Shown here piece after piece: positions 33,658 to 42,430 of a stretch of DNA of 64,000 bases. This DNA comes from Nocardia sp. MH4 (GTDB lineage Bacteria; Actinomycetota; Actinomycetes; Mycobacteriales; Mycobacteriaceae), in NCBI RefSeq assembly GCF_019266065.1, contig NZ_LPNR01000101.1, forward strand, positions 1 to 64,000, in the 5' to 3' direction. Each line of letters begins with the position of its first letter. The first letter of the stretch is position 1. A program made the position numbers and the translations under genes. The notes beneath the pieces are model-generated. The model was given only the letters and a program-made list of their open reading frames with translations. It did not search any database and had not been told where the DNA came from.

Positions 33658-34070
33658 GCACAACACCGTCCGTGCTGTTCGTGTGCGTCAAGAACGGCGG
33701 CAAGTCCCAGATGGCCGCCGGTTTGATGCGCGCCGCCGCCGAGGATCGGGTCGAGATCCATTCCGCCGGAACCACACCCGGCACCTCGGTCAACGCCATG
33801 TCAGCGCAATCGTTGCTCGAACTCGGGGTCGACATCCGCGCCGAGATCCCGAAACCGATCGATCCCGCGCTTCTTCGCTCGGTCGACCTGGTCGTCACGC
33901 TCGGCAGCGAAGCCCACGTCGAACCAGTCGACGGGGTACGAATCATCAACTGGGACACCGACGAACCCTCCGAACGCGGCATCGACGGCATCGAACGCAT
34001 GCGCCTGGTCCGCGACGACATCGCCGCCCGCGTCGAAACTCTGCTCACCGAACTCACCACACCCGCCTAG
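33654..34070 (+). CDS. Low-molecular-weight phosphatase-like protein, CX5K variant
   Basis: 138 residues, GTG start inside the acr3 stop. The P-loop reads 'LFVCVKNGGKSQMAAGLMRA': the usual CX5R arginine is a lysine (C-V-K-N-G-G-K-S). Neighbouring paralogues keep CxHNAGRS. The rest of the fold is intact ('EIHSAGTTPGTSVNAMSAQS', 'DLVVTLGSEA'). It may be an altered arsenate reductase, a mycothiol-linked variant or a regulator. Loss of the oxyanion-binding Arg would normally weaken catalysis. Confidence 0.8.
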   Translation: MSTTPSVLFVCVKNGGKSQMAAGLMRAAAEDRVEIHSAGTTPGTSVNAMSAQSLLELGVDIRAEIPKPIDPALLRSVDLVVTLGSEAHVEPVDGVRIINWDTDEPSERGIDGIERMRLVRDDIAARVETLLTELTTPA

Positions 34071-34084
34071 CAACGGACACCCAC

Positions 34085-34753
34085 ATGAGCGACAGCCCTC
34101 TCGCCCCCTTCCACACCCGTCACGACCTGACCATCGACCAGCAACTCGCCCTCAAAACCGCCGCCACCCACCTGCAACGCGAGTTCGACGGCACCTTCGG
34201 CATCGAGACCGTCGAACGGTTCCTGTACTCGTCCTATGACCAGTTCGCCGGACGCGCGACCGTGATCAACTACCTGCCGCTGCTGGCCGAACGCTTCGCC
34301 CGCCAACGTCTGCACGCACTGGCACGCGTCGAAGGCAAAGCCCACACCGGCACCCCGACCGTGTTGTTCCTGTGCACCCACAACGCCGGACGTTCCCAGA
34401 TGGCACTCGGGTTCTTCACCCACCTCGCCGGTGACCGGGCCGTGGCCTGGTCCGGCGGTAGCGAACCCGGCGACGAGATCAACCCCGCCGCGATCGCGGC
34501 GATGGCTGAGGTCGGCATCGACATCACGACCGAATTCCCCAAGCCGTGGACCGAAGAGATCATCCAGGCCGCCGACGTGGTCATCACCATGGGCTGCGGT
34601 GACGCCTGTCCTCTCTACCCCGGACGCCGCTACGAGGAATGGAACCTCGACGACCCCGCCGAACTCGACATCGCTTCGATCCGCCCCATCCGCGACGAGA
34701 TCGAAACCCGCGTACGCCACCTGCTCGGCGAGCTCGACCTCCCAGCCAACTGA
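34085..34753 (+). CDS. arsC: Arsenate reductase with N-terminal three-helix domain
   Basis: 222 residues from ATG 34085. The first ~85 residues ('LTIDQQLALKTAATHLQREF', 'RFLYSSYDQFAGRATVINYL') form the helical extension seen in actinobacterial ArsC proteins. The catalytic domain has 'VLFLCTHNAGRSQMALGFFT' (CX5RS) and 'VVITMGCGDACPLYPGRRYE' with the second Cys needed for mycothiol- or thioredoxin-linked turnover. Reduces As(V) to As(III) for export by ACR3. Confidence 0.88.
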   Translation: MSDSPLAPFHTRHDLTIDQQLALKTAATHLQREFDGTFGIETVERFLYSSYDQFAGRATVINYLPLLAERFARQRLHALARVEGKAHTGTPTVLFLCTHNAGRSQMALGFFTHLAGDRAVAWSGGSEPGDEINPAAIAAMAEVGIDITTEFPKPWTEEIIQAADVVITMGCGDACPLYPGRRYEEWNLDDPAELDIASIRPIRDEIETRVRHLLGELDLPAN

Positions 34754-34768
34754 AAGGCATTGCCCCAC

Positions 34769-35179
34769 ATGAGCACCAAGCCCAGTGTCTTATTCGTCTG
34801 CGTCCACAACGCCGGACGCTCCCAGATGGCCGCCGGATTCCTCACCCACCTCGCCGGCGACTCGATCGAGGTCCGATCCGCGGGCAGTGCACCCGCCGAG
34901 ACGATCAACCCGTCCGCAGTCGCGGCGATGGCCGAACTCGGCATCGACATCGCCGACCAGACCCCGAAGATCCTGACCTACGACGCCGTGGAAACCTCCG
35001 ACGTCGTGATCACCATGGGCTGCGGCGACACCTGCCCGTCGTTCCCCGGTGTCAGCTACCGCGATTGGGTCCTGGAAGACCCCGCAGGCAAGGGCGTGGA
35101 CTCGGTCCGACCGATCCTCGACGAAATCAAAACACGAGTCGAGGCCCTCGTCGCTGAACTGCTGCCCACCCGGGCCTGA
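34769..35179 (+). CDS. arsC: Arsenate reductase, single-domain
   Basis: 136 residues from ATG 34769 (AAAGG nine bases upstream). 'VLFVCVHNAGRSQMAAGFLT' is the CX5RS loop, and 'VVITMGCGDTCPSFPGVSYR' carries the resolving Cys segment. Closely resembles the C-terminal domain of the preceding gene, so probably a duplication without the helical extension. Third phosphatase-type gene in a row. Confidence 0.88.
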   Translation: MSTKPSVLFVCVHNAGRSQMAAGFLTHLAGDSIEVRSAGSAPAETINPSAVAAMAELGIDIADQTPKILTYDAVETSDVVITMGCGDTCPSFPGVSYRDWVLEDPAGKGVDSVRPILDEIKTRVEALVAELLPTRA

Positions 35180-35216
35180 TCTCAGCCCAGGATCAACCTC
35201 CGATTCTCCTGAGCCT

Positions 35217-35247
35217 GCCCTCGCTGACAAACACGTCAAGCGAGGGC
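35217..35247 (+). terminator. Terminator-like hairpin after the ars operon
   Basis: GCCCTCGCT (35217-35225) pairs with AGCGAGGGC (35239-35247), with a further TGA/TCA pairing inside, about 40 bases after the last ars stop. Confidence 0.6.
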
Positions 35248-35357
35248 GGCTCGGTGCAGTGCTTTCTCGAGAACGCAGCGAGACTGCTCGCGTGGTAGGT
35301 GTGTACGTCGGATACCAGTCGCGAACCTTCGAGCCGCTGTTCTGACAGGATCTCTAC

Positions 35358-35879
35358 ATGAAGTCTGCCTTCTCTGCCGAAGTGGCTCAGGCCGTCGGCT
35401 ATGTGGTCTTGGAGGCCGCTGATGCCGAGGACTCGATCGGTGAGTTGATTGTGTTGCGGTGCGGGATGGACAAGCCGCATATGTCGTGGTGGCAGAGCGG
35501 TACTGGCCTTGCCGATGCCCTGGAGAGCATTGGCGATCCGACGCTGCAACCGATCGCGGACGAACTACGCGAACTACTTCCGTTGAGACATCAAGTCGTG
35601 CATGGCTTGTGGCTCGAAGGGAAGGGCGGCGCACATCTGACGATGCTTCGCAGCAAGTCGACGAAGAAGAACCCGAAACTGCCAGGCGCGGACGTCGGCG
35701 GATGGTCGAACAACCTTCTTGCGGTGCTGGCGGAACGATTCCGGGTTCTCGACCGCATGGCGGACGATGCGATCAGCGATGCAATGGGTCTGCCACGGTC
35801 CCCGAACTCCCTTCTACCTCCGCGAAGTGAGCCGGTGGTGCTGCCCGGCAGGACGCCTCGCGGGCAGGGTCCAGCGTAG
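35358..35879 (+). CDS. HEPN-like hypothetical protein
   Basis: 173 residues, mostly helical. A central 'LRELLPLRHQVVHGLWLEGK' contains R-x4-H in the style of HEPN domains (R..xxxH followed by G), preceded by an acidic helix region ('VLEAADAEDSIGELIVL'). HEPN proteins are often RNases or their partners in defence systems. The gene stands alone between the arsenic operon and the convergent Argonaute pair; no antitoxin is adjacent. Assignment rests on one motif and is tentative. Confidence 0.5.
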   Translation: MKSAFSAEVAQAVGYVVLEAADAEDSIGELIVLRCGMDKPHMSWWQSGTGLADALESIGDPTLQPIADELRELLPLRHQVVHGLWLEGKGGAHLTMLRSKSTKKNPKLPGADVGGWSNNLLAVLAERFRVLDRMADDAISDAMGLPRSPNSLLPPRSEPVVLPGRTPRGQGPA

Positions 35880-36003
35880 GACCCACAGAATTCAGGTTTG
35901 ATCTTGCGCATCGGACACCACCGCCTGGGACCGAACCTGACCTCGCCGAGCCGAATCCAGCGGCAATTTGCCGTATACCAAGACCATTCAGCGTGACGAT
36001 CGC

Positions 36004-37320
36004 CTATGCGGTCGAGGATTCATCTGTGGCCGGAGCGGTCGGGTTGCGCCGCCGAGAGGTACGCGGCGCCGCTGGCACATGGCTGGGGCGGCACACGATG
36101 ACGACGTCGGTAACGTGGGGCAGCTTGAGCAGCGCGTTGCGAGTGGTCCCATGTTCCTGCACGGAAGCGGATTCGTCGTAGATGAACACAGCTAGCTTCG
36201 TGTACGGCTTGTTGTCAATGAGGTAGGCGACGTAATCCTCTAGGATTTCCTTCTCGAATGCTTTGAAGTCGGCTGCCCTGCGTGCGTATTTGACCTCGAT
36301 GAGTAGGCCGAGGGAGGGGATCCCGAAGTCAGCTCGGTAGGTGCTGTGTCCGACTTTGCGCAGGGTTTCCTCATCTACGAGGTCATCGAAAACGGGCCGA
36401 AGCATCAGCCAGAGGATGTTCTGAATCTCACGTTCTTCGGTGATCAACCACCGAATAGGGTGGATGAGATTATCTCCATCGTGCCGCCATTGGCGCATGG
36501 CATCGCCGAAGCGGCTCAACAGCACACCGACGTGGCTCGTACTCAGAACTAGATCGTCGACGCTCGCGGTGACGATCCGCACCACAGCATTCAAGAGCAG
36601 GGCGGCCCGCCCCGCAGATAGCGACTCGGCCTGATTCAACACCAACTCGCTGATCAGGCGCGAGCGCAGTCTGCGCAGCTCGTCAGGGTCTTTCAGAATC
36701 TGGCATCCAGGAAGGCCCGCTAGCCAGAGCCAGCCGGCGAGTTCGACCGGGTCGGAGATATTGCGCGCGTCGGGGCTGTTGCCGATCGGTGTGCCGATGA
36801 TATGACGTGCGTAGTGATGAAATATGCCAAGAAGTGGAGTGGCTGGGCGTAGTCGGGGATCATGAAGCACCTCGGCCAGCCAGGGTCGCGCCTTCGGAAC
36901 ATCCTCCAGGACGGCGTTAACCGCGAGCGCAAGGCCGATGATCTGACCGGGGTCGTTCACAAACGTGACGCCATCGGCCTGGAAAGGATTCTTGCGCATG
37001 AGGTTTGGCAAACCCTCCGACAGATACTGCCGACCAGTTTGAGATTCCATCGAGACGAACCCTGTAAGCCCGAAGCCGAGAATGGCCACGCCAGCTGCGT
37101 ACACGAAGCGGTGACGATTCTCGGCCAACCACTCCGGGGTCATGGGGTTTACGTTCCATACGACGCTGCTATGGCGATCGGCGAGGATGCGATGGGCCAG
37201 CAGACCCTCGAGGTTGCCCGGAAGGTTCGCGCGTTGGACGACGCTCTCGAGGTTGGCGATCCGCACCCCGAGAACCTCGCCGGTGATGGCTGTCGAGTCT
37301 TGGTCATCCGCAGTAGTCAC
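36004..37320 (-). CDS. Argonaute-associated PD-(D/E)XK nuclease-like protein
   Basis: 438 residues from GTG 37320, overlapping the Argonaute stop (GTGA). A hydrophobic segment near residues 72-92 ('FVYAAGVAILGFGLTGFVSM') may be a membrane helix. A long helical middle part is followed by a C-terminal PD-(D/E)XK core: D331 in 'YRADFGIPSL', then E342 and K344 in 'LLIEVKYARRAADF', then 'YLIDNKPYTKLAVFIYDE'. This fits the effector nuclease partner of catalytically inactive long pAgo systems (BPAN type). Probably activated when Argonaute recognises invading nucleic acid; the membrane segment would be unusual. Confidence 0.7.
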   Translation of the reverse strand: MTTADDQDSTAITGEVLGVRIANLESVVQRANLPGNLEGLLAHRILADRHSSVVWNVNPMTPEWLAENRHRFVYAAGVAILGFGLTGFVSMESQTGRQYLSEGLPNLMRKNPFQADGVTFVNDPGQIIGLALAVNAVLEDVPKARPWLAEVLHDPRLRPATPLLGIFHHYARHIIGTPIGNSPDARNISDPVELAGWLWLAGLPGCQILKDPDELRRLRSRLISELVLNQAESLSAGRAALLLNAVVRIVTASVDDLVLSTSHVGVLLSRFGDAMRQWRHDGDNLIHPIRWLITEEREIQNILWLMLRPVFDDLVDEETLRKVGHSTYRADFGIPSLGLLIEVKYARRAADFKAFEKEILEDYVAYLIDNKPYTKLAVFIYDESASVQEHGTTRNALLKLPHVTDVVIVCRPSHVPAAPRTSRRRNPTAPATDESSTA

Positions 37321-39617
37321 AAGAACCACCTGCTGGAACGCAGCGCGGTCGCGACGGCGTCGGCGTTCCAATTCCGAACATGACGGAGGTGGCCGAGAAG
37401 GTCGGCGATCAGATCGGAGTACAAGATCGTGACCGGCCGACTGGAGGGGTACATGGTGCGCCAAGACATCGAGGTGAACCGGAAAACCTGCCGAGATAGG
37501 TACTCCATGTCCTTGAAGGTGGACTGTCGATGAAGTTGCAGCAGCAGGGGTTTGGGTGCGCCATGCAACGCACTCTTCAGGTCTCTTGGCCCGCTGACTG
37601 CCAGGAGCATGTCGCTTGTCCCGACAGGAACAGCGACTCCCCGGTTCGGAACGTAGTAGCCTTTGCCTTGTCCTCGGGTCCGCTGGTTCGCGACGCCTGA
37701 GCTGGCGCGATCGAACATCACCCACTCGTGTTCTGTGCTGATGTGTACGAAGGCGAACTCAACTTTTGCGTATTGCCGTGTCAGGCTTTCGACAAGCTCT
37801 TTGACGGCATTCGCCTCGATGTCTTTCAACGGCTTGAAGACATGGAAAACCAGCCGAAGCTCGTCGCCCCTTTGCCAGGCATTGCGCCTCTTGATGTCAT
37901 CGATGCACTCGGTTAGCGACCTCAACAGTTCTTGTGGATAGTCGTCGTAGTCCGCCTCGCGAGAAGTGTTCGACAACAGGTAATTGCCGTCGGCGCTGAA
38001 AACCGTAGTGATCCCGACGATCCGTTCAGCATCGGAGAGACGACTCGACTTGACATGGGCGCTACCGATACCGATGACCAGCTCCTGCGCGAGAGGTCGT
38101 GGAGCTGCGATCACGAACGGAACGCCACCGAGCTTGGCGTAGCAAGCCAAGGCGATGCTGTTTAGCGGATAGGCGAGCTTGCTCAGCCGAGCTGTCTCGA
38201 TCCTGACGTCCTGAACTGGTACGCCTTGTCCCATGAAGGTCGATTTGGCGACGAGGTAGGGGCTATCGTCGCCGTTTAGATGCACCTGGGCCTCGCTGGT
38301 GATGACCAGTGCAAGATCAACTTCGCCCGCGCGGAGCGCGGCCATGCATGCCTCGCGGTATGCACCCGCATCGGTAGCATCGCCGTCGAACGCTTGAATA
38401 TCCACCTCGTAGCCGCCGAGATGGTACTTGCGGACGAAACCCTGACTGTAGACAGATTCGCCTTGAACTCCGTGCAGAAACTTGGTCACGAAGTTTTCCA
38501 CGATGCCTTTGTGGGCACGCGGGGTGACAACCGCGATCCGGGGCTTCTTCTTGGCGAAGAACTCAACGTCAAACGGGCCATACTCGTCGAGACCGCGATC
38601 GGCCGATCGGTGGGTCTTATCCCCTGACTGGTCGAACTGAAATACTGGCTCGTCGTAGAGCTTCCAGTCGACAGTGCGAGCACGATCATTGCTCGATCCG
38701 ACCGGTGGTTCCAGCGACACCGACAGGTCACGAGCAATGGACAGCGGTCCTCGCCTCGCAAGGCGGCCTGCGATTTCGATCGTCTTGTCGTAGCGGCCGA
38801 ACGCCCCCAGCAGATCGAACGTGGCTTGTTCCAGTTCCTTGGTGATCTGAGCACCGTCTGCACCTGCGAGAGTTGTCATCACGGTGGCGAAGGTCTCGCG
38901 GCGGCTCTCCAGCCACGCCTCGGCGGCTGGGACACGCCCGATGCCAGGCGCATCACGAAGCACCAGATCGGCGCCATCGATGTGGTTGACAGCACCGACA
39001 TTCCGCCGGGATGCATAGCGGTCCATCCATGGAGACGTCTCGAACGCGCTGTCTTCAGCGAGGACGTACAGACCCTCGACCGAGAGTCCGCGTTCGATCA
39101 ACTCCGCGACCGTCAGGTCGATCTCGTACCGAGTCTTCAGACCGATAACAATCCCTGGGCGATTCGAGGGACCAACGGCCCTGCTATCCAGAACCCATTG
39201 CGGGAACACATGCAGGCTCCGCAGGTCGTCATGACGTCGACTGCGAACGATTGGTGTGAGCAAGTCCTTGCCCGGCAGCCGCGACACGAAGGTCGGTGGG
39301 ACGCGCTTGCGTAGTTTGTATCCCCACTCCAGAACCAACCTCAGCATCGCCTCCTGCACCAGGCGCATCGTCAGACGCCGGTACTCGCGAGAAGGAAACG
39401 TGGTCATTGTGCCGGGTGAGTCGGCGTCATCAACTAGGGGGATACAGGCGATCCCCCCGCGCGTCCTGGAAACAACATGCGTGTCTTCCAGTTCCGCACG
39501 AAGGCTGTTCAGTTGATCATGTGACTCGTACTGGACCAGCCCGCCGTCGAACTTCTCCGCAGAGAATCGCACCGGGACGAAGTTGAACGCCAACAGCGGC
39601 GAGCTTGATCGATACAT
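37317..39617 (-). CDS. Prokaryotic Argonaute, catalytically inactive long type
   Basis: 766 residues. N domain, then a linker/PAZ-like part with 'RPGIVIGLKTRYEIDLTVAE' and 'RGLSVEGLYVLAED'. MID features around residues 454-495: Y454, K458, 'GQGVPVQ', N486 and K495, the 5'-end-binding pattern. In PIWI the first catalytic Asp position reads 'LVIGIGSAHV' (Gly518) and the third reads 'RLVFHVFKPL', so the DEDX set is broken. The C-terminus 'VRNWNADAVATALRSSRWFL' is a typical PIWI end. Base composition is less GC-rich than the flanking arsenic and copper genes, in keeping with transfer. It should be a guide-binding sensor that triggers the coupled nuclease-like protein. Confidence 0.85.
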   Translation of the reverse strand: MYRSSSPLLAFNFVPVRFSAEKFDGGLVQYESHDQLNSLRAELEDTHVVSRTRGGIACIPLVDDADSPGTMTTFPSREYRRLTMRLVQEAMLRLVLEWGYKLRKRVPPTFVSRLPGKDLLTPIVRSRRHDDLRSLHVFPQWVLDSRAVGPSNRPGIVIGLKTRYEIDLTVAELIERGLSVEGLYVLAEDSAFETSPWMDRYASRRNVGAVNHIDGADLVLRDAPGIGRVPAAEAWLESRRETFATVMTTLAGADGAQITKELEQATFDLLGAFGRYDKTIEIAGRLARRGPLSIARDLSVSLEPPVGSSNDRARTVDWKLYDEPVFQFDQSGDKTHRSADRGLDEYGPFDVEFFAKKKPRIAVVTPRAHKGIVENFVTKFLHGVQGESVYSQGFVRKYHLGGYEVDIQAFDGDATDAGAYREACMAALRAGEVDLALVITSEAQVHLNGDDSPYLVAKSTFMGQGVPVQDVRIETARLSKLAYPLNSIALACYAKLGGVPFVIAAPRPLAQELVIGIGSAHVKSSRLSDAERIVGITTVFSADGNYLLSNTSREADYDDYPQELLRSLTECIDDIKRRNAWQRGDELRLVFHVFKPLKDIEANAVKELVESLTRQYAKVEFAFVHISTEHEWVMFDRASSGVANQRTRGQGKGYYVPNRGVAVPVGTSDMLLAVSGPRDLKSALHGAPKPLLLQLHRQSTFKDMEYLSRQVFRFTSMSWRTMYPSSRPVTILYSDLIADLLGHLRHVRNWNADAVATALRSSRWFL

Positions 39618-40118
39618 GTCAGTTCCCGTCTCACTCTGTCTCCCCCGGCAACGGAGGGCAACCTGCCTGCGCCCAAACGGGCCTGGAGTTCACTGGCCCG
39701 AAGGCGATCATCCCAGCCAGGTATGACACCAAACGAAGCAGCAACTTCGCGCAGGTCCTTGAGGCGACAGCTGTTCGAACCGGCTCAGGTGCCACCATCG
39801 GAATCATTGGCAGAACCGACGTCGGAGCCAGAACACCTCTCGGCTCGGTACCCGCAGCTCGTCCACTGGCGGGTCAGTCTTCGCGATTCCCACAGGGAAG
39901 GAGACTCGCCGCGAACCGCAGAACGTTGTGAGCCACTTCGATGTGGCCATGGTGGGGCACATCGAAGCTGGGAACGCGGGTGACCTGGGGGTTCGTGCTG
40001 GTCAGCTGGTAGTTGAAGCCGCTTTCGCGTTGGCTCGACTGGCAGATGTGCGTTCGGTCGGCAGGAGGTCCTGCGTTGAGGTACGGAGGTGCTCCTCCGA
40101 CTGCCCGACTCGGATGGA
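39618..40118. other. Region between Argonaute and copper ATPase genes, no convincing gene
   Basis: 501 bases. Several short frames exist on both strands (for example a plus-strand one at 39723-39983), but none has a recognisable domain, good ribosome site or neighbour overlap. It should contain the Argonaute promoter near 39620-39700. A decayed gene cannot be excluded. Confidence 0.45.
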
Positions 40119-42302
40119 TCAGCGCGACGTGATCGCATCCGGATTCAAGTCGAGACGGCGCAGCAGTTGTGCGTTGACAGCGACAACGACCGTGGAGGCG
40201 GACATGAGCAGCGCGCCGACCTCCATGGGCAGCGTGATCCCCCAGGGGGCAAGCACCCCGGCAGCGAGGGGAACGGCGATGACGTTATATCCAGCTGCCC
40301 AGGTGAGGTTTTGGATCATCTTGCGGTAGGTCGCTTTCGACAACGCGATGACCGAGACCACCGAACGCGGGTCGTCGCTGGCCAAGACGACTCCGGCCGA
40401 GGCGATGGCGACGTCGGTGCCCGCGCCGATGGCGATGCCGACGTCGGCGCGAGCAAGGGCTGGGGCGTCGTTGACGCCGTCACCGACCATGGCGACCTTG
40501 TGGCCGGCGTCCTGCAGGGCTTGGACTTTGGCGCCCTTGTCTTGTGGCAGGACTCCGGCGAAGACTTCGTCGATGCCGAGCTTCGCGGCCACGGTGCGGG
40601 CAACGGGTTCGGCGTCGCCGGTGATCATGGCGACGTGAATACCGCGATCGTGCAACGCTCGGATCGCTCGAGCGGATTCAGGACGGATCTCATCTGCCAA
40701 GGCCAGGGCGCCCACGACCTCGCTGTCGCGTACGACGTGCAAAACAGTCGATCCCTGCTCAGCCCATTTCGCGGCTTCTGGTGCGGGGCTGAGGTCGCGC
40801 TCGCTGAGCATTGCCGGTCCGCCGACGCTGACCGTTGCCCCACCGACGGTAGCCGTGACACCGATACCGTTGCGGGCGGCGAAGTCGGTGGCCGAGGGCA
40901 CGTCGAGGCCGCGATTGGACGCGGCGGTGACAATGGCACGGCCCAAGGGGTGTTCACTGTCGCCTTCGGCCGCCGCGGCCAGTGCGATGACCTCGTCTTC
41001 GCTGGCTGTCGTCGTGGTAGCGGTCGCGGCCACGACAGCAGGTTCGCCGCGGGTCAGGGTGCCGGTTTTGTCGAACAAGACCGCGTCCACGGTGCGCATC
41101 TGTTCGAGAGCGCGGCGGTCGGTGATCAGGATGCCTGCCTTGGCTGCCCGTTCGGTCGCGATGGAGACCACCAGCGGAATCGCCAAACCGAGAGCGTGGG
41201 GGCAGGCGATCACCAGCACGGTGATCGTGCGGGTGATCGCGGCTTCGGGTTGACCGAGGATCATCCAGGCCACCGCGGTGATGACCGCGGAGCCGGAGGC
41301 AAACCAGAACAGCCAGCCCGCGGCGCGGTCGGCCAGAACCTGAGCGCGCGAGGTGGAGTTCTGAGCTTCGGCGACCAGTCGCTGAATGCCCGCCAAGGCG
41401 GTGTCGTCACCGACGGCGGTGATGCGCACCCGCAGTGCGGAATCGGTGGTGACGGTTCCGGCGACGACGTGGTCACCGGGTCCGCGGCGCACTGGCCGGG
41501 ATTCACCGGTGATCATGGATTCGTCGACGTCGGCGGTGCCGGATTCGACCTCGCCGTCGGCGGGCACCCGTCCTCCAGGCCGGACCACGACCAGGTCGCC
41601 GGTCTGCAATCCGCTTGATGCGACGGTGCTGACCGCCCCGTTGTCGTCGACGCGTTCGGCTTCGTCAGGAAGCAGCGCGGCTAGCGATTCCAGCGCGCTC
41701 GATGCCTGCCCGAGTGAGCGCATCTCGATCCAATGCCCCAGCAGCATGATCACGATGAGCAGCGCCAGTTCCCACCAGAAGTCCAGCTCGTGAGCCAGCA
41801 ACCCGAGCGTGGAACCCCAGGACGCGACGAAGGCCACGGTGATCGCCAACGCGATCAGCAACATCATCCCGGGCTGTCGTGAACGGATCTCCGACACCGC
41901 ACCGGTCAGGAACGGGCGCCCGCCCCACAGGTACATGACCGTGCCGAGTACGGGCGATACCCAAGCCAACGCGCCCGGCACGGTGTAGCCGATCAGGTCG
42001 GCGAACATCATGTCCGCGGTCACCACCGGAATCGCGAGGACCAGCATCACCCAGAACAGTCGCCGGAACATCGCGACGTGGTCGCCGTGTCCCGCATGCT
42101 CACCGTGGCCAGAGTGCGAATCGTGGCCGGCCGAGCTTGTCTCGAGTTGGTGGCCGGTGTGATCGCTGAGTTCGTGACCGGTGTGATCAGGCTTGTTGTC
42201 GTGAGACAGCGGGGGCATGTCACGACCTTCGTGTCCGTGATGCTCGTGGCCGGTGTCAGTCGAGTCTGAGCCGCTGCCGGAGGATGAGGGATCAGTGGAC
42301 AT
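40119..42302 (-). CDS. CopB-type P1B ATPase with His-rich N-terminus
   Basis: 727 residues from ATG 42302. The first ~75 residues are His/Asp-rich ('DTGHEHHGHEG', 'DHTGHELSDHTGH', 'GHGEHAGHGDH') in place of a CxxC domain. Membrane motif 'ITVLVIACPHALGLAIPL' (CPH), phosphorylation site 'VLFDKTGTLTRGE', 'SEHPLG' and hinge 'MVGDGVNDAPALA' identify a CPH-type copper/silver ATPase (CopB group). Exports or imports copper across the plasma membrane. A CsoR-like operator lies 13 bases before the start. Confidence 0.92.
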   Translation of the reverse strand: MSTDPSSSGSGSDSTDTGHEHHGHEGRDMPPLSHDNKPDHTGHELSDHTGHQLETSSAGHDSHSGHGEHAGHGDHVAMFRRLFWVMLVLAIPVVTADMMFADLIGYTVPGALAWVSPVLGTVMYLWGGRPFLTGAVSEIRSRQPGMMLLIALAITVAFVASWGSTLGLLAHELDFWWELALLIVIMLLGHWIEMRSLGQASSALESLAALLPDEAERVDDNGAVSTVASSGLQTGDLVVVRPGGRVPADGEVESGTADVDESMITGESRPVRRGPGDHVVAGTVTTDSALRVRITAVGDDTALAGIQRLVAEAQNSTSRAQVLADRAAGWLFWFASGSAVITAVAWMILGQPEAAITRTITVLVIACPHALGLAIPLVVSIATERAAKAGILITDRRALEQMRTVDAVLFDKTGTLTRGEPAVVAATATTTTASEDEVIALAAAAEGDSEHPLGRAIVTAASNRGLDVPSATDFAARNGIGVTATVGGATVSVGGPAMLSERDLSPAPEAAKWAEQGSTVLHVVRDSEVVGALALADEIRPESARAIRALHDRGIHVAMITGDAEPVARTVAAKLGIDEVFAGVLPQDKGAKVQALQDAGHKVAMVGDGVNDAPALARADVGIAIGAGTDVAIASAGVVLASDDPRSVVSVIALSKATYRKMIQNLTWAAGYNVIAVPLAAGVLAPWGITLPMEVGALLMSASTVVVAVNAQLLRRLDLNPDAITSR

Positions 42303-42314
42303 AGTGGCGACTAT

Positions 42315-42331
42315 ATACCCTGGGTGGGTAT
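42315..42331 (-). promoter_or_regulatory. CsoR/RicR-like copper operator
   Basis: ATACCC-TGGGT-GGGTAT at 42315-42331 is a G-tract inverted repeat of the CsoR kind, directly upstream of the ATPase start at 42302. The overlap with the start region predicts copper-inducible derepression. Confidence 0.65.
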
Positions 42332-42430
42332 TTACGCAGGGGTCCACCCGGGTCGAGCGGCATGCCGAGGTCGCTACCTGACTCGCGACGAGAATGGGTC
42401 GGTCGTGCCCGGAACGGGCGATACCAGTTT

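Noticed and set aside
39723..39983. 86-codon plus-strand frame between Argonaute and copper ATPase
   Set aside because: No family match, no strong ribosome site and no conserved neighbour relation that I can see.
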